A DNA stretch of 64,000 nucleotides. It comes from Amycolatopsis vancoresmycina (GTDB lineage: Bacteria > Actinomycetota > Actinomycetes > Mycobacteriales > Pseudonocardiaceae). The position numbers and the translations under genes are program-made. Below, piece by piece: positions 17,928 through 25,554 of this stretch (position 1 is its first letter; every line of letters starts with the position of its first letter). The notes under the pieces are model-generated. The model had not been told where the DNA came from, searched no databases, and saw only the letters and a list, made by a program, of their open reading frames with translations. Location: positions 372,001 through 436,000 of the forward strand of contig NZ_JNYY01000003.1 of NCBI RefSeq assembly GCF_000716785.1. Reading direction: 5' to 3'.

Positions 17928-18281
17928 GTGACCGACCAGTACCCGCCGCCGTACCCGCCCCCGGGCGGACCGCCACCCGGCTACGGCTACGGCTATGGCT
18001 ACCCGCCCAACTACGGGCCGCCGCCGGAGAACGGCATGGTGTGGGCGATCCTGAGCACCGTGCTGTGCTGCCTGCCCCTGGGCGTCGTCGCGATCGTGAA
18101 GTCCAGCCAGGTGAACTCGCTGTGGTTCCAGGGCTTCCACGCCGAGGCGCAGAAGGCGGCCGACGACGCCCGCAAGTGGGCGATGTGGTCGGCCATCTCG
18201 ACCGGGGTCCTCCTGCTGCTCTACATCGTCGTTTTCGTCGTCATCCTGGGCATCGGCGTCTCTTCGGCGGGGTTCCGGTAG
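17928..18281 (+). CDS. CD225/dispanin family membrane protein
   Basis: A 117-residue paralogue of the preceding gene, with a Pro/Tyr/Gly N-terminus (YPPPYPPPGGPPPGYGYG), then WAILSTVLCCLPLGVVAIVK and a second hydrophobic helix near the C-terminus. GTG at 17928 is preceded by GCAGGAGGAA. The stop shares one base with the next start (TAGTG), so it is likely coexpressed with the DUF2752 gene. Confidence 0.85.
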   Translation: MTDQYPPPYPPPGGPPPGYGYGYGYPPNYGPPPENGMVWAILSTVLCCLPLGVVAIVKSSQVNSLWFQGFHAEAQKAADDARKWAMWSAISTGVLLLLYIVVFVVILGIGVSSAGFR

Positions 18282-18736
18282 TGACGGCCCCGACCGTCTA
18301 CACGGGAGTCCCCGCGCACGGCGCCCGGGAGAAGCTGCGGGCGCTCGCCCCGCCGCTGGCCGTCGTGGCCGGGCTCGGCGTCTGCAGCGTGGTGGTCTGG
18401 GTCGGCGACCCGACCACCCCCGGCGGCTTCCTGCCGCTCTGCCCGACCAAGGCCCTGCTCGGCATCGACTGCCCGGGCTGCGGCGGCATGCGGATGGCGT
18501 ACAGCCTGATGCACGGGAACATCCCGGCGGCCCTGCACTACAACGCCGTGTCGTTCGTCTTCGTGCTCCTGTTCGTGTGGAGCATGGCCGCGTGGACCCT
18601 CGGGCGGCTGCGCGGCCGCGCGATGAACAGCTGGCTGCACTGGAAGTGGACGCCCCTCGCGTTCACCGTCGTGTTCGTCGTCTGGTTCGTCATCCGCAAC
18701 CTCCCGTTCGCCCCGTTCACCGGCCTGCGCGTCTGA
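18281..18736 (+). CDS. DUF2752 membrane protein
   Basis: A 151-residue protein with about three transmembrane helices. The DUF2752 signature LCPTKALLGIDCPGCGGMRM is present: paired cysteines (CPGCGG) next to the membrane. GTG start at 18281 overlaps the previous stop. Function unknown; genes of this family often neighbour CD225-like genes. Confidence 0.85.
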   Translation: MTAPTVYTGVPAHGAREKLRALAPPLAVVAGLGVCSVVVWVGDPTTPGGFLPLCPTKALLGIDCPGCGGMRMAYSLMHGNIPAALHYNAVSFVFVLLFVWSMAAWTLGRLRGRAMNSWLHWKWTPLAFTVVFVVWFVIRNLPFAPFTGLRV

Positions 18737-18850
18737 GCTGCAGCCTGAGCAGCGCGGGCGGGGGCGAACCGAGTACGCTCCCGCGGACCGTGCCGTACGT
18801 CCGGGTCCTGCACGGGCCGTGCGGCGGAGTGACCAGCGAGGGGGAGACCC

Positions 18851-19891
18851 ATGACCGATCCCTACGGTCAGCAGCCGTTCGGGCAGCAGCCCGGTGGCCA
18901 GCAGCCGTTCGGGCAGCCGCAGCCGGGGCAGCCGTACGGGCAGCCCACGCCCTACGGCCAGCCGACGCCCTACGGGCAGCCGGCGCCGTATGGCCAGCCC
19001 GCGCCGTTCGGCCAGCAGGGCAACCCCTTCGGGCCGCCGCGCAACTACGCGAGCTGGGGCCAGCGCGCGCTCGGCGCGCTCATCGACTTCGGGCCCGTCG
19101 TCCTGCTGTACGCGATCATCATCCCGCTGTCGTTCAGCGGGAACGGCGGTTCGATGCTGAGCCTGCTCGTCGCGCTGGCCTGGATCGGCTGGTCGGTCTA
19201 CAACCGGTGGATCCAGCAGGGCAACACCGGTCAGTCGATCGGCAAGCGGGTCGCCAAGATCAAGCTGGTCCGCGAGGACACCGGGCAGCCGGTCGGCCCC
19301 GGCATGGCGTTCGTGCGCGATCTCGCCCACATCGTCGACAACGTCATCTGCTACGTCGGCTGGCTGTGGCCGCTCTGGGACGACAAGAGCCAGACCCTCG
19401 CCGACAAGATCATCGGCACCGTCGTGGTCAACGCCGACGACGCGGCCGCGCCGTTCGGGCAGCAGAGCGCGTCGTCGTCCGCCGCCGGCTTCCCGCCGCC
19501 GGGCCAGTTCGGCCAGCCGTCCTCCGGCGGGTTCCCGCAGCAGCCCCCGTCCGGTGGCTTCGGGGCCCAGCCGCCCTCCGGCGGGTTCGAGCAGCAGCCC
19601 GCACCGGGTGGCTTCGGCCAGCCGCAGCCGGGCGGGTTCGGCCAGCCGCCGTCCTCCGGAGGCTTCGGGGCCCAGCCGCCGCAGCCGCTGGCCCCGCCGC
19701 CGGGTGGCGGGGCGTTCGACGAGCAGGCCGAGCGCACCCAGATGCTGCGCCCGGGCGCCGGGAGCGGCCCGGCCTTCGACGAGCAGGCCGAGCGGACGCA
19801 GATGCTGCGCCCGGACGCGGCGGGCGAACCCGAGGCGACCCAGAAGATCCAGCCGGGCCAGTTCGGGCAGCCGCCGAACGAGCAGCGCTGA
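18851..19891 (+). CDS. RDD family protein with Gln/Pro-rich tails
   Basis: A 346-residue protein. Residues 1-60 are Gly/Gln/Pro/Tyr repeats. An RDD membrane domain follows (YASWGQRALGALIDFGPVVL ... GQSIGKRVAKIKLV). The last ~140 residues are low-complexity (SGGFGAQPP units) and carry two FDEQAERTQMLRP motifs plus EATQKIQPG. These three TQxL/I sites, with acidic residues upstream, resemble PknB-type phosphoacceptor sites. Transport or scaffold role is unknown. Confidence 0.85.
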   Translation: MTDPYGQQPFGQQPGGQQPFGQPQPGQPYGQPTPYGQPTPYGQPAPYGQPAPFGQQGNPFGPPRNYASWGQRALGALIDFGPVVLLYAIIIPLSFSGNGGSMLSLLVALAWIGWSVYNRWIQQGNTGQSIGKRVAKIKLVREDTGQPVGPGMAFVRDLAHIVDNVICYVGWLWPLWDDKSQTLADKIIGTVVVNADDAAAPFGQQSASSSAAGFPPPGQFGQPSSGGFPQQPPSGGFGAQPPSGGFEQQPAPGGFGQPQPGGFGQPPSSGGFGAQPPQPLAPPPGGGAFDEQAERTQMLRPGAGSGPAFDEQAERTQMLRPDAAGEPEATQKIQPGQFGQPPNEQR

Positions 19892-19906
19892 CAGCTTTCC
19901 GCACCA

Positions 19907-19926
19907 CCGCCGGGGCCTCCCGGCGG
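19907..19926 (+). terminator. Short hairpin after the RDD gene
   Basis: CCGCCGGG-GCCT-CCCGGCGG, 8-bp perfect stem, 16 nt after the stop codon. No T-tract. Confidence 0.4.
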
Positions 19927-19955
19927 AAGTTCACGAATAGTTGGGGTACAACGTC

Positions 19956-20432
19956 ATGACCAATCCCTACGGCCAGCAGCAGCCCTACGGCCAGCAGCCG
20001 CAGCAGCCCGGCTACGGCCCGCCGTCCGGCGGCATGCCCGCGCCCTACGGCCAGCCGGCGCCGTACGGGCAGCCCGCGCCGTACGGGCAGCAGCAGCCCT
20101 ACGGCCAGCCGCCCACCGGCGGCTTCGGCGCGCCGGGCTACGGCACCCCCGGGTACGGCATGCCCGGCGGCGGCGACATCAACCAGATCAAGGACTACAA
20201 GGGCTGGGCGATCGCCTCGCTGTTCCTCGGCGGCATCATCCTCGGGATCTTCGCGATCATGAAGTCCAACGAGGTCGGCACGTACAAGATGCAGGGCAAC
20301 TACATGATGGCGGAGCAGGCGTCGCGGACGACCAAGACGCTCTGCCTGGTCTCCTCGATCCTGGGTGGCCTCAGCTGCGTCCTGGTGCTGTTCGCGTTCC
20401 TCATCCCGCTGATCGCGTACGGCGTTTCCTGA
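19956..20432 (+). CDS. CD225/dispanin family membrane protein
   Basis: A 158-residue protein. The first ~75 residues are Gln/Gly/Tyr/Pro repeats very like those of the RDD protein (QPAPYGQPAPYGQ). Two hydrophobic helices follow with the CD225-like loop KGWAIASLFLGGIILGIFAI and MKSNEVGTYKMQGNYMMAEQ. The ATG at 19956 fits the repeat start better than an upstream in-frame TTG. Third dispanin-like gene of the locus. Confidence 0.85.
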   Translation: MTNPYGQQQPYGQQPQQPGYGPPSGGMPAPYGQPAPYGQPAPYGQQQPYGQPPTGGFGAPGYGTPGYGMPGGGDINQIKDYKGWAIASLFLGGIILGIFAIMKSNEVGTYKMQGNYMMAEQASRTTKTLCLVSSILGGLSCVLVLFAFLIPLIAYGVS

Positions 20433-20489
20433 GCCGGTTCACGCGGGGCGCTCCACCCCGGCATCGCCCGGAAGTGGGACGATGTCGGG

Positions 20490-21251
20490 GTGGTGAACCT
20501 CTACCGCGACACCGGGGTGGTGTTGCGCACGCACAAGCTGGGTGAAGCCGACCGGATCGTCACCCTGCTGACCCGGCGGCACGGCAAGGTCCGCGCCGTG
20601 GCGAAGGGCGTACGGCGAACGTCGTCGCGCTTCGGGGCGCGGCTGGAGCCGTTCGGCCACGTCGACGTGCAGTTCTACACCGGGCGCACGCTCGACGTGA
20701 TCACGCAGGTCGAGACCGTCGACGCGTTCCAGCTGCCGCTGGTCGCCGACTACCAGGCCTACACCGCGGCCAGCGCGATCGCCGAAACCGCGGACCGGCT
20801 CTCGGCCGAAGAGGGCGAGCCGGTGCTCAAGCTGTACCTCCTCGTCGTCGGCGCGCTGCGGGCGCTGGCCGAGGGGCAGCGCGACTGCTCCCTCGTGCTC
20901 GACGCGTTCTTCCTCCGCGCGATGTCCTACGCCGGCTGGGCGCCCGCGCTCACCGAATGCGCCCGCTGCGGCCTGCCCGGTCCGCACACCGCGTTCAGCG
21001 TCGCCGCGGGCGGCTCGATGTGCCAGGACTGCCGCGTCCCGGGGTCCGTGCACCCGGCGCCCGAGGTCCTGGACCTGCTCACCGCCCTGCTGCACGGCGA
21101 ATGGCTGCTGGCCGAGTCGACCCTGCCCGGCACCCGCCGTGACGCGAGCGGCCTGGTCGCGGCCCACCTGCAGTGGCACCTGGAGCGGCAGCTGAGGTCG
21201 CTGCCCCTGGTCGAGCGACGCGCCCGGGAGAGCGTGGTGCCCGGGCAGTAG
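20490..21251 (+). CDS. recO: DNA repair protein RecO
   Basis: A 253-residue RecFOR-pathway mediator that loads RecA and anneals ssDNA. It has the N-terminal OB fold (LYRDTGVVLRTHKLGEADRI) and a Cys4-type zinc site (CARCG ... CQDCR). The start could be either of two adjacent GTG codons (20490 or 20493). Adjacent to uppS, as in mycobacteria. Confidence 0.95.
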   Translation: MVNLYRDTGVVLRTHKLGEADRIVTLLTRRHGKVRAVAKGVRRTSSRFGARLEPFGHVDVQFYTGRTLDVITQVETVDAFQLPLVADYQAYTAASAIAETADRLSAEEGEPVLKLYLLVVGALRALAEGQRDCSLVLDAFFLRAMSYAGWAPALTECARCGLPGPHTAFSVAAGGSMCQDCRVPGSVHPAPEVLDLLTALLHGEWLLAESTLPGTRRDASGLVAAHLQWHLERQLRSLPLVERRARESVVPGQ

Positions 21252-21292
21252 GGTCGGGCCCGACCGGTTTCACCCATCCAGGGAGGCTCGCA

Positions 21293-22108
21293 GTGCTGCG
21301 CAGGGGACGCGAGAACAAGGCGTCGCGATACGAGCTGCGGGCCCCGGATCCGCACCCGTCGGGCGCGAAACCCCCGGAGATCCCGCGCGAGCTGGTGCCC
21401 AAGCACGTCGCGCTGGTCATGGACGGCAACGGGCGCTGGGCCAACCAGCGCGGCCTGCCGCGGATCGAAGGCCACAAACGCGGCGAAGCCGTGATGATCG
21501 ACGTGGCCAGCGGCGCGGTCGAGCTCGGCGTCAAGTGGCTGTCGGTGTACGCGTTCTCGACGGAGAACTGGAAGCGCAGCCCCGAAGAGGTGCGGTTCCT
21601 GATGGGCTTCAACCGCGACACCATCCGCCGCCAGGTCGACTACCTCGGCTCGATCGGCGTGCGCATCCGCTGGGCCGGGCGGCGGCCGAAGCTGTGGGCG
21701 TCGGTGATCAAGGAGCTGCAGGCGGCCGAGGAGAAGACCAAGCACAACACGGCGCTGAACATGACCATGTGCGTCAACTACGGCGGCCGCGCCGAGCTGG
21801 GTGACGCGATGCAGCGGATCGCGCAGGACGTCGCCGCCGGCAAGCTGGATCCCGGCAAGGTGAACGAGAAGACCATCGGGAAGTACCTGTACCAGCCCGA
21901 GATGCCGGACGTGGACCTGTTCCTGCGGCCCTCCGGCGAGCAGCGGACGTCGAACTTCCTGCTGTGGCAGTCGGCCTACGCGGAGATGGTCTACCAGGAC
22001 ACGCTGTTCCCGGACTTCGACCGGACCCACCTCTGGCGGGCCTGCCTGGAGTTCGCGAAGCGGGACCGCCGCTTCGGTGGCGCGGTCGACCAGGCGGCTT
22101 CTTCGTGA
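21293..22108 (+). CDS. uppS: Polyprenyl diphosphate synthase (cis-prenyltransferase)
   Basis: A 271-residue Z-isoprenyl diphosphate synthase that makes decaprenyl/undecaprenyl diphosphate, the lipid carrier for cell-wall synthesis. Conserved motifs: HVALVMDGNGRWA (catalytic Asp), GHKRG, YAFSTENWKR, and DLFLRPSGEQRTSNFLLWQ. The GTG start at 21293 follows GGGAGG. Stop overlaps the next start by 4 nt. Confidence 0.96.
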   Translation: MLRRGRENKASRYELRAPDPHPSGAKPPEIPRELVPKHVALVMDGNGRWANQRGLPRIEGHKRGEAVMIDVASGAVELGVKWLSVYAFSTENWKRSPEEVRFLMGFNRDTIRRQVDYLGSIGVRIRWAGRRPKLWASVIKELQAAEEKTKHNTALNMTMCVNYGGRAELGDAMQRIAQDVAAGKLDPGKVNEKTIGKYLYQPEMPDVDLFLRPSGEQRTSNFLLWQSAYAEMVYQDTLFPDFDRTHLWRACLEFAKRDRRFGGAVDQAASS

Positions 22109-22530
22109 GCGCCACCGAAGCGGTCGAGACCGCGGAACTGCTGACGCGGGCCCGGGAGGCCCTGGAGCGCTACCTCGAGGTGCACGTCGACGACGACGGC
22201 GCACTGACGTTCTCCCACGGCGGCGTCCCGTGCGTGATCCAGGCGACCCGGCTCGGCGAGGGCCTCACCGTGCTCACGTTGACGTGCGTGGTCGGCTGGG
22301 ACCTCGCGGACGAGCCCGCGCTTTCGATCGCCGTGGCCGAGCGGGCCGGGCAGGGGCTGTTCGGGACGCTCGGGATCGGGCACTCGGACAACGGCGTAGA
22401 CGTGACGCTGCGGTACGCGTTCCCCGCGGCCGGGCTGGACGAGGCGGCGCTCGGGACGTTGCTGATGCTGGTCGTGTCGACGGCGTCGCAGCTGCGGACC
22501 GATCTGCCCGGAATCGTGCCCGGCGACTGA
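22105..22530 (+). CDS. YbjN/T3SS-chaperone-like protein
   Basis: A 141-residue soluble protein. An N-terminal helix (ELLTRAREALERYL) precedes an alpha/beta domain with the pattern of YbjN-type or CesT-like peptide-binding folds (FSHGGVPCVIQATRLGEGLT). GTGA overlap with uppS at 22105-22108. Function unknown; position after uppS suggests coexpression only. Family call is tentative. Confidence 0.6.
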   Translation: MSATEAVETAELLTRAREALERYLEVHVDDDGALTFSHGGVPCVIQATRLGEGLTVLTLTCVVGWDLADEPALSIAVAERAGQGLFGTLGIGHSDNGVDVTLRYAFPAAGLDEAALGTLLMLVVSTASQLRTDLPGIVPGD

Positions 22531-22552
22531 CCCGTCCGGGGTGGATTTTCCG

Positions 22553-22603
22553 CCGCGAACGGAGGATTCCGTACCGAAACGGACCGTGATCCTCCGTTCG
22601 CGG
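22553..22603 (+). terminator. Terminator-like hairpin after the uppS operon
   Basis: Perfect 15-bp arms (CCGCGAACGGAGGAT and its complement) enclosing a nested TCCGT/ACGGA stem. It lies 22 nt after the preceding stop and 48 nt before the permease start. No T-tract. Confidence 0.7.
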
Positions 22604-22650
22604 CCCGTGCGGGTCGTCCGGTGTCGGACGGCCCTGGCATCATCGCCGTC

Positions 22651-23664
22651 GTGAACATCGTTTCCGACACCGCGGCCGAGCCCGGCCGGCGCACGCGCCG
22701 GTTCCGGATCAGCTCGGTCGAAGTGCTGTGCGCGATCCTGCTGGTCGCCATCCTCGCGCAGGGCTGGCTGCAGCAGGTGTTCGACGTGCCCGCGCTGCGC
22801 ACCGGCTCGACCGTGTTCGTCGCCGTCTGCGTGCAGGCGTTGCCGTTCCTGGTGCTGGGGGTGCTGATCAGCGGGGCCATCGCCGCGTTCGTGCCCGCCC
22901 GCGTGCTGGAGAAGGTGCTGCCGCGCCGGGCCGGTGCGGCCGTCGGCGTCGCCGGGCTGGCCGGGGTCGCCCTGCCGGGCTGCGAGTGCGCTTCGGTGCC
23001 CGTGGCGCGGCGGCTGATGGGGCAGGGCGTGGCCCCGGCGGCGGCGCTGACGTTCCTGCTCGCGGCGCCGGCGGTGAACCCGGTGGTGCTGGTGGCCACC
23101 GCGGTCGCGTTCCCCGGCAAGCCGGAGATGGTGTTCGCGCGGTTCGCCGGCTCGCTCGCCACGGCGATGGTGATGGGCTGGCTGTGGGCCCGCTGGGGCA
23201 AGCTCGAGTGGATCACTTCCCGTGCCCTGCAACGGCTGCCGGACGTGGCGGGTGGCCGGCGGTGGCGCGTGTTCGCCGAGACCGCGCGCACGGATTTGGT
23301 GGAGGCGGGCGGTTTCCTGGTGCTGGGGGCGTTGATTTCGTCGGCGCTGAACGTGCTGGTGCCGGCTCGCTGGTTCGGCGTGCTGGGCGGTCAGCTGGTG
23401 CTGGGCGTGGTGGTGATGGCGGTGCTGGCGGTGGTGCTGGCGCTGTGCAGCGAGGCGGACGCGTTCGTGGCGGCGTCGCTGACGGCGTTGCCGCTGCTGC
23501 CGAAGCTGGTGTTCCTGGTCGTCGGGCCGGCGATCGACGTCAAGCTGTTCGCGTTGCAGGCGGGGACGTTCGGCCGGTCGTTCGCGGCCCGGTTCGCGCC
23601 GGTGACGTTCGTGGTGGCGGTGGTGTGCGCCCTCGGCGCCGGATTCCTGGTGGGGGTCGCGTGA
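22651..23664 (+). CDS. YraQ/DUF318 family permease
   Basis: A 337-residue protein with about eight membrane helices. The family motif LPGCECASVPVARRLMGQGV is followed by FLLAAPAVNPVVL, typical of the ArsP/YraQ superfamily. GTG at 22651 is preferred; a GTG at 22621 is also in frame. Coupled by GTGA overlap to the TIGR03943-type gene, its usual partner. Proximity to SmtB/Zur suggests a metal-related role, by inference. Confidence 0.88.
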   Translation: MNIVSDTAAEPGRRTRRFRISSVEVLCAILLVAILAQGWLQQVFDVPALRTGSTVFVAVCVQALPFLVLGVLISGAIAAFVPARVLEKVLPRRAGAAVGVAGLAGVALPGCECASVPVARRLMGQGVAPAAALTFLLAAPAVNPVVLVATAVAFPGKPEMVFARFAGSLATAMVMGWLWARWGKLEWITSRALQRLPDVAGGRRWRVFAETARTDLVEAGGFLVLGALISSALNVLVPARWFGVLGGQLVLGVVVMAVLAVVLALCSEADAFVAASLTALPLLPKLVFLVVGPAIDVKLFALQAGTFGRSFAARFAPVTFVVAVVCALGAGFLVGVA

Positions 23665-24377
23665 AACGGGAGACCCAGAACATCCTGCTGATCCTGCTCG
23701 GCGGGGCGCTGGTCAAGATCGCGCTCAACGGCGACTACCTGCGGTACGTCAAGCCGGCGCAGCAGCCGTGGATCATCGCCGGCGGCGCGGTGATGGTGCT
23801 GCTGGGCGCGGTCGCCATCGTGCGCGACCTGCTGGCCCGGCGGGCTGTCCCGGACGAGCACGACGGCCACTCGCACTCGGCGCGGCCGGCCTGGCTGCTG
23901 CTGGTGCCGGTGCTGGCGGTGTTCCTGGTCGCGCCGCCGGCCCTGGGCGCGGACTCGGTGATCCGCACGGAGGCCCGCGTCCCGGCGAGCGCGGCCGCGG
24001 CCAACGCGGCGGCGTTCCCGCCGCTGCCGGCCGGGAACGTGGTCCCGTTGCCGGTGAACGACTTCGTCAGCCGCGCGGGCTGGGACGCGGCGGGCACGCT
24101 GAACGGCCGCACGGTGTCGCTGACGGGGTTCGTCGTGCACGCGGAAGGCCGGACGTTGCTGGCCCGCCTGGTGATCAGCTGCTGCGCGGCGGACGCGTTC
24201 CCGGTGACGGTCCGCCTCCGCGGCGGCGAAGCCGACCACTTCGCGAGCGACGCCTGGATCCAGGTGACGGGCCAGGTGGTCCCGGGCACGGCTACGAAGG
24301 CGAACAACTACACCCCCGACTTCACCCCGGCCTCGGTGACCACGGTCCCCACCCCCAAAGACCCGTACGAATACTGA
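23661..24377 (+). CDS. TIGR03943-type permease subunit
   Basis: A 238-residue protein with two N-terminal helices, a His-rich loop (DEHDGHSHS), a third helix (WLLLVPVLAVFLVAPPALG), and an extracytoplasmic domain with RTLLARLVISCCAADAFPV. The family (YcgQ-like) is always paired with a YraQ-like permease, as here. The His-rich loop is consistent with metal binding. GTG start at 23661 overlaps the permease stop. Confidence 0.85.
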   Translation: MKRETQNILLILLGGALVKIALNGDYLRYVKPAQQPWIIAGGAVMVLLGAVAIVRDLLARRAVPDEHDGHSHSARPAWLLLVPVLAVFLVAPPALGADSVIRTEARVPASAAAANAAAFPPLPAGNVVPLPVNDFVSRAGWDAAGTLNGRTVSLTGFVVHAEGRTLLARLVISCCAADAFPVTVRLRGGEADHFASDAWIQVTGQVVPGTATKANNYTPDFTPASVTTVPTPKDPYEY

Positions 24378-24385
24378 ACCCAGCC

Positions 24386-24511
24386 GGACGACACGCGTAC
24401 CCAGAAGGACGACACGCGTACCTCGATGGACGACACGAGCTGGCCGGGGTGCTGGGGGCCGTGTCGTCCGCCCAGGTACGCGTGTCGTCCGTGCAGGTAC
24501 GCGTGTCGTCC
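24386..24511. repeat. 21-bp-period mirror array (GGACGACACGCGTACC type)
   Basis: Three direct units start at 24386, 24407 and 24428, and three inverted units end at 24469, 24490 and 24511. Spacing within each side is exactly 21 bp. The outer two pairs are complementary over 16 of 16 bases. Transcribed RNA would form one long rod. It fills the gap between the convergent permease and zur genes. Confidence 0.9.
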
Positions 24512-24517
24512 GGTGGG

Positions 24518-24931
24518 TCAGTGCTCGGCGCAGGTGCCGGTGATCTCCACCGTGTGGGAGATCTCCGAGAAGCCGTGCTCGGCCGCGATCTTCTCGGCCC
24601 AGCGCTCGACCGCCGGGCCCTCGACCTCGACCGTGCGCCCGCACAGCCGGCACACCAGGTGATGGTGGTGGTGGGCCGAGCACCGGCGGTAGATCGCCTC
24701 GCCCGAGTCCGTGCGCAGCACGTCGATCTCGCCGGCCTCGGACAGGGACTGCAGGGTGCGGTACACCGTCGTCAGGCCGATGCCGTCGCCGCGTTTGCGC
24801 AGCTCGTCGTGCAGTTCCTGGGCCGACCGGAAGTCGTCGATGGTGCTGAGCAGCTCGACGACCGCGGCCCGCTGCCGGGTGGATCGGCGCCCGGGCACCG
24901 GGGCCTGGCTGCGCGACGGGGCCGTGTTCAT
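24518..24931 (-). CDS. zur: Fur family zinc regulator Zur (FurB)
   Basis: A 137-residue metalloregulator. The winged helix (TTVYRTLQSLSEAGEIDVL) is followed by HHHHHLVCRLCGRTVEVEG (regulatory and structural metal ligands with CxxC) and a C-terminal TGTCAEH. The start (ATG ending at 24931) shares one base with the smtB stop, so smtB-zur is an operon as in mycobacteria (Rv2358-furB). It represses zinc uptake genes in that family. Confidence 0.92.
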   Translation of the reverse strand: MNTAPSRSQAPVPGRRSTRQRAAVVELLSTIDDFRSAQELHDELRKRGDGIGLTTVYRTLQSLSEAGEIDVLRTDSGEAIYRRCSAHHHHHLVCRLCGRTVEVEGPAVERWAEKIAAEHGFSEISHTVEITGTCAEH

Positions 24932-25287
24932 CACTTTCCTTCCTGCACGTGGGCGACGGCGTCGACCACGATGTGCGCGAGGTGGTCGTCGGCGAGCCGG
25001 TAGACGACCTCGCGGCCGCGGCGCTCGCCCTGGACCACCCCGGCCGTCTTCAGCACCCGCAGGTGCTGGCTGATCAGCGGCTGCGCGACGTCGAGGGCGT
25101 CCACCAGCTCGTGCACGCACCGGTCGCCCTCGCGCAGCTGCAGCACGATCGCGATCCGGACCGGCGCCGCGAGGGCGCGCAGCAGGTCACCGGCGTCGCC
25201 GAGGACCGCGGGCGACAGCCGGGCCGGGGACGCCGGGGTGCACTCCGCGAGCCCCGGCCGGCCGTCGCTGCCGGTCACCGTCGCCAT
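24931..25287 (-). CDS. smtB: ArsR/SmtB family zinc-sensing repressor
   Basis: A 118-residue winged-helix repressor. The recognition region is VAQPLISQHLRVLKTAGVVQ, and the alpha-5 zinc site is intact: DDHLAHIVVDAVAHVQE matches D-x-H-x10-H-x2-E. In mycobacteria the homologue controls the smtB-zur operon in response to zinc. It is first in the two-gene operon, upstream of zur. Confidence 0.92.
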   Translation of the reverse strand: MATVTGSDGRPGLAECTPASPARLSPAVLGDAGDLLRALAAPVRIAIVLQLREGDRCVHELVDALDVAQPLISQHLRVLKTAGVVQGERRGREVVYRLADDHLAHIVVDAVAHVQEGK

Positions 25288-25316
25288 TCCCGCCTCCCAC
25301 GCGCTCGTCCGCGACC

Positions 25317-25346
25317 ATGAATTCCGTAGTCATTGCCGATAACGGC
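25317..25346. promoter_or_regulatory. Possible SmtB/Zur operator region
   Basis: ATGA-N9-TCAT (25317-25333) and GCCGATAACGGC (25335-25346) are small dyads in an unusually AT-containing patch 30-60 bp upstream of smtB. The candidate rests on location and symmetry; it is not a close match to the mycobacterial SmtB box. Confidence 0.35.
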
Positions 25347-25554
25347 GCCGCCCATCCTAGTGTTCCCCCGGCCGTGACCTCCGCCTCGGCGCCGAGCTGC
25401 GGGGTACGGCCGGTCGTATTACCCCATCCGGGTGAGTTCGTGGGATATTGGCCCTTCCGCTTCGCATGCGGTGGCCGACGGTGCAAGGTTGTCGCGGAGA
25501 GTTTCGTCGCTTCTCGTACGCTGACGACCCGCCTGAGCAGAGCAGTGGGGAGAC

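Noticed and set aside
24386..24511. CRISPR array
   Set aside because: Spacers are 5 nt, the two halves are inverted relative to each other, and there are no cas genes.
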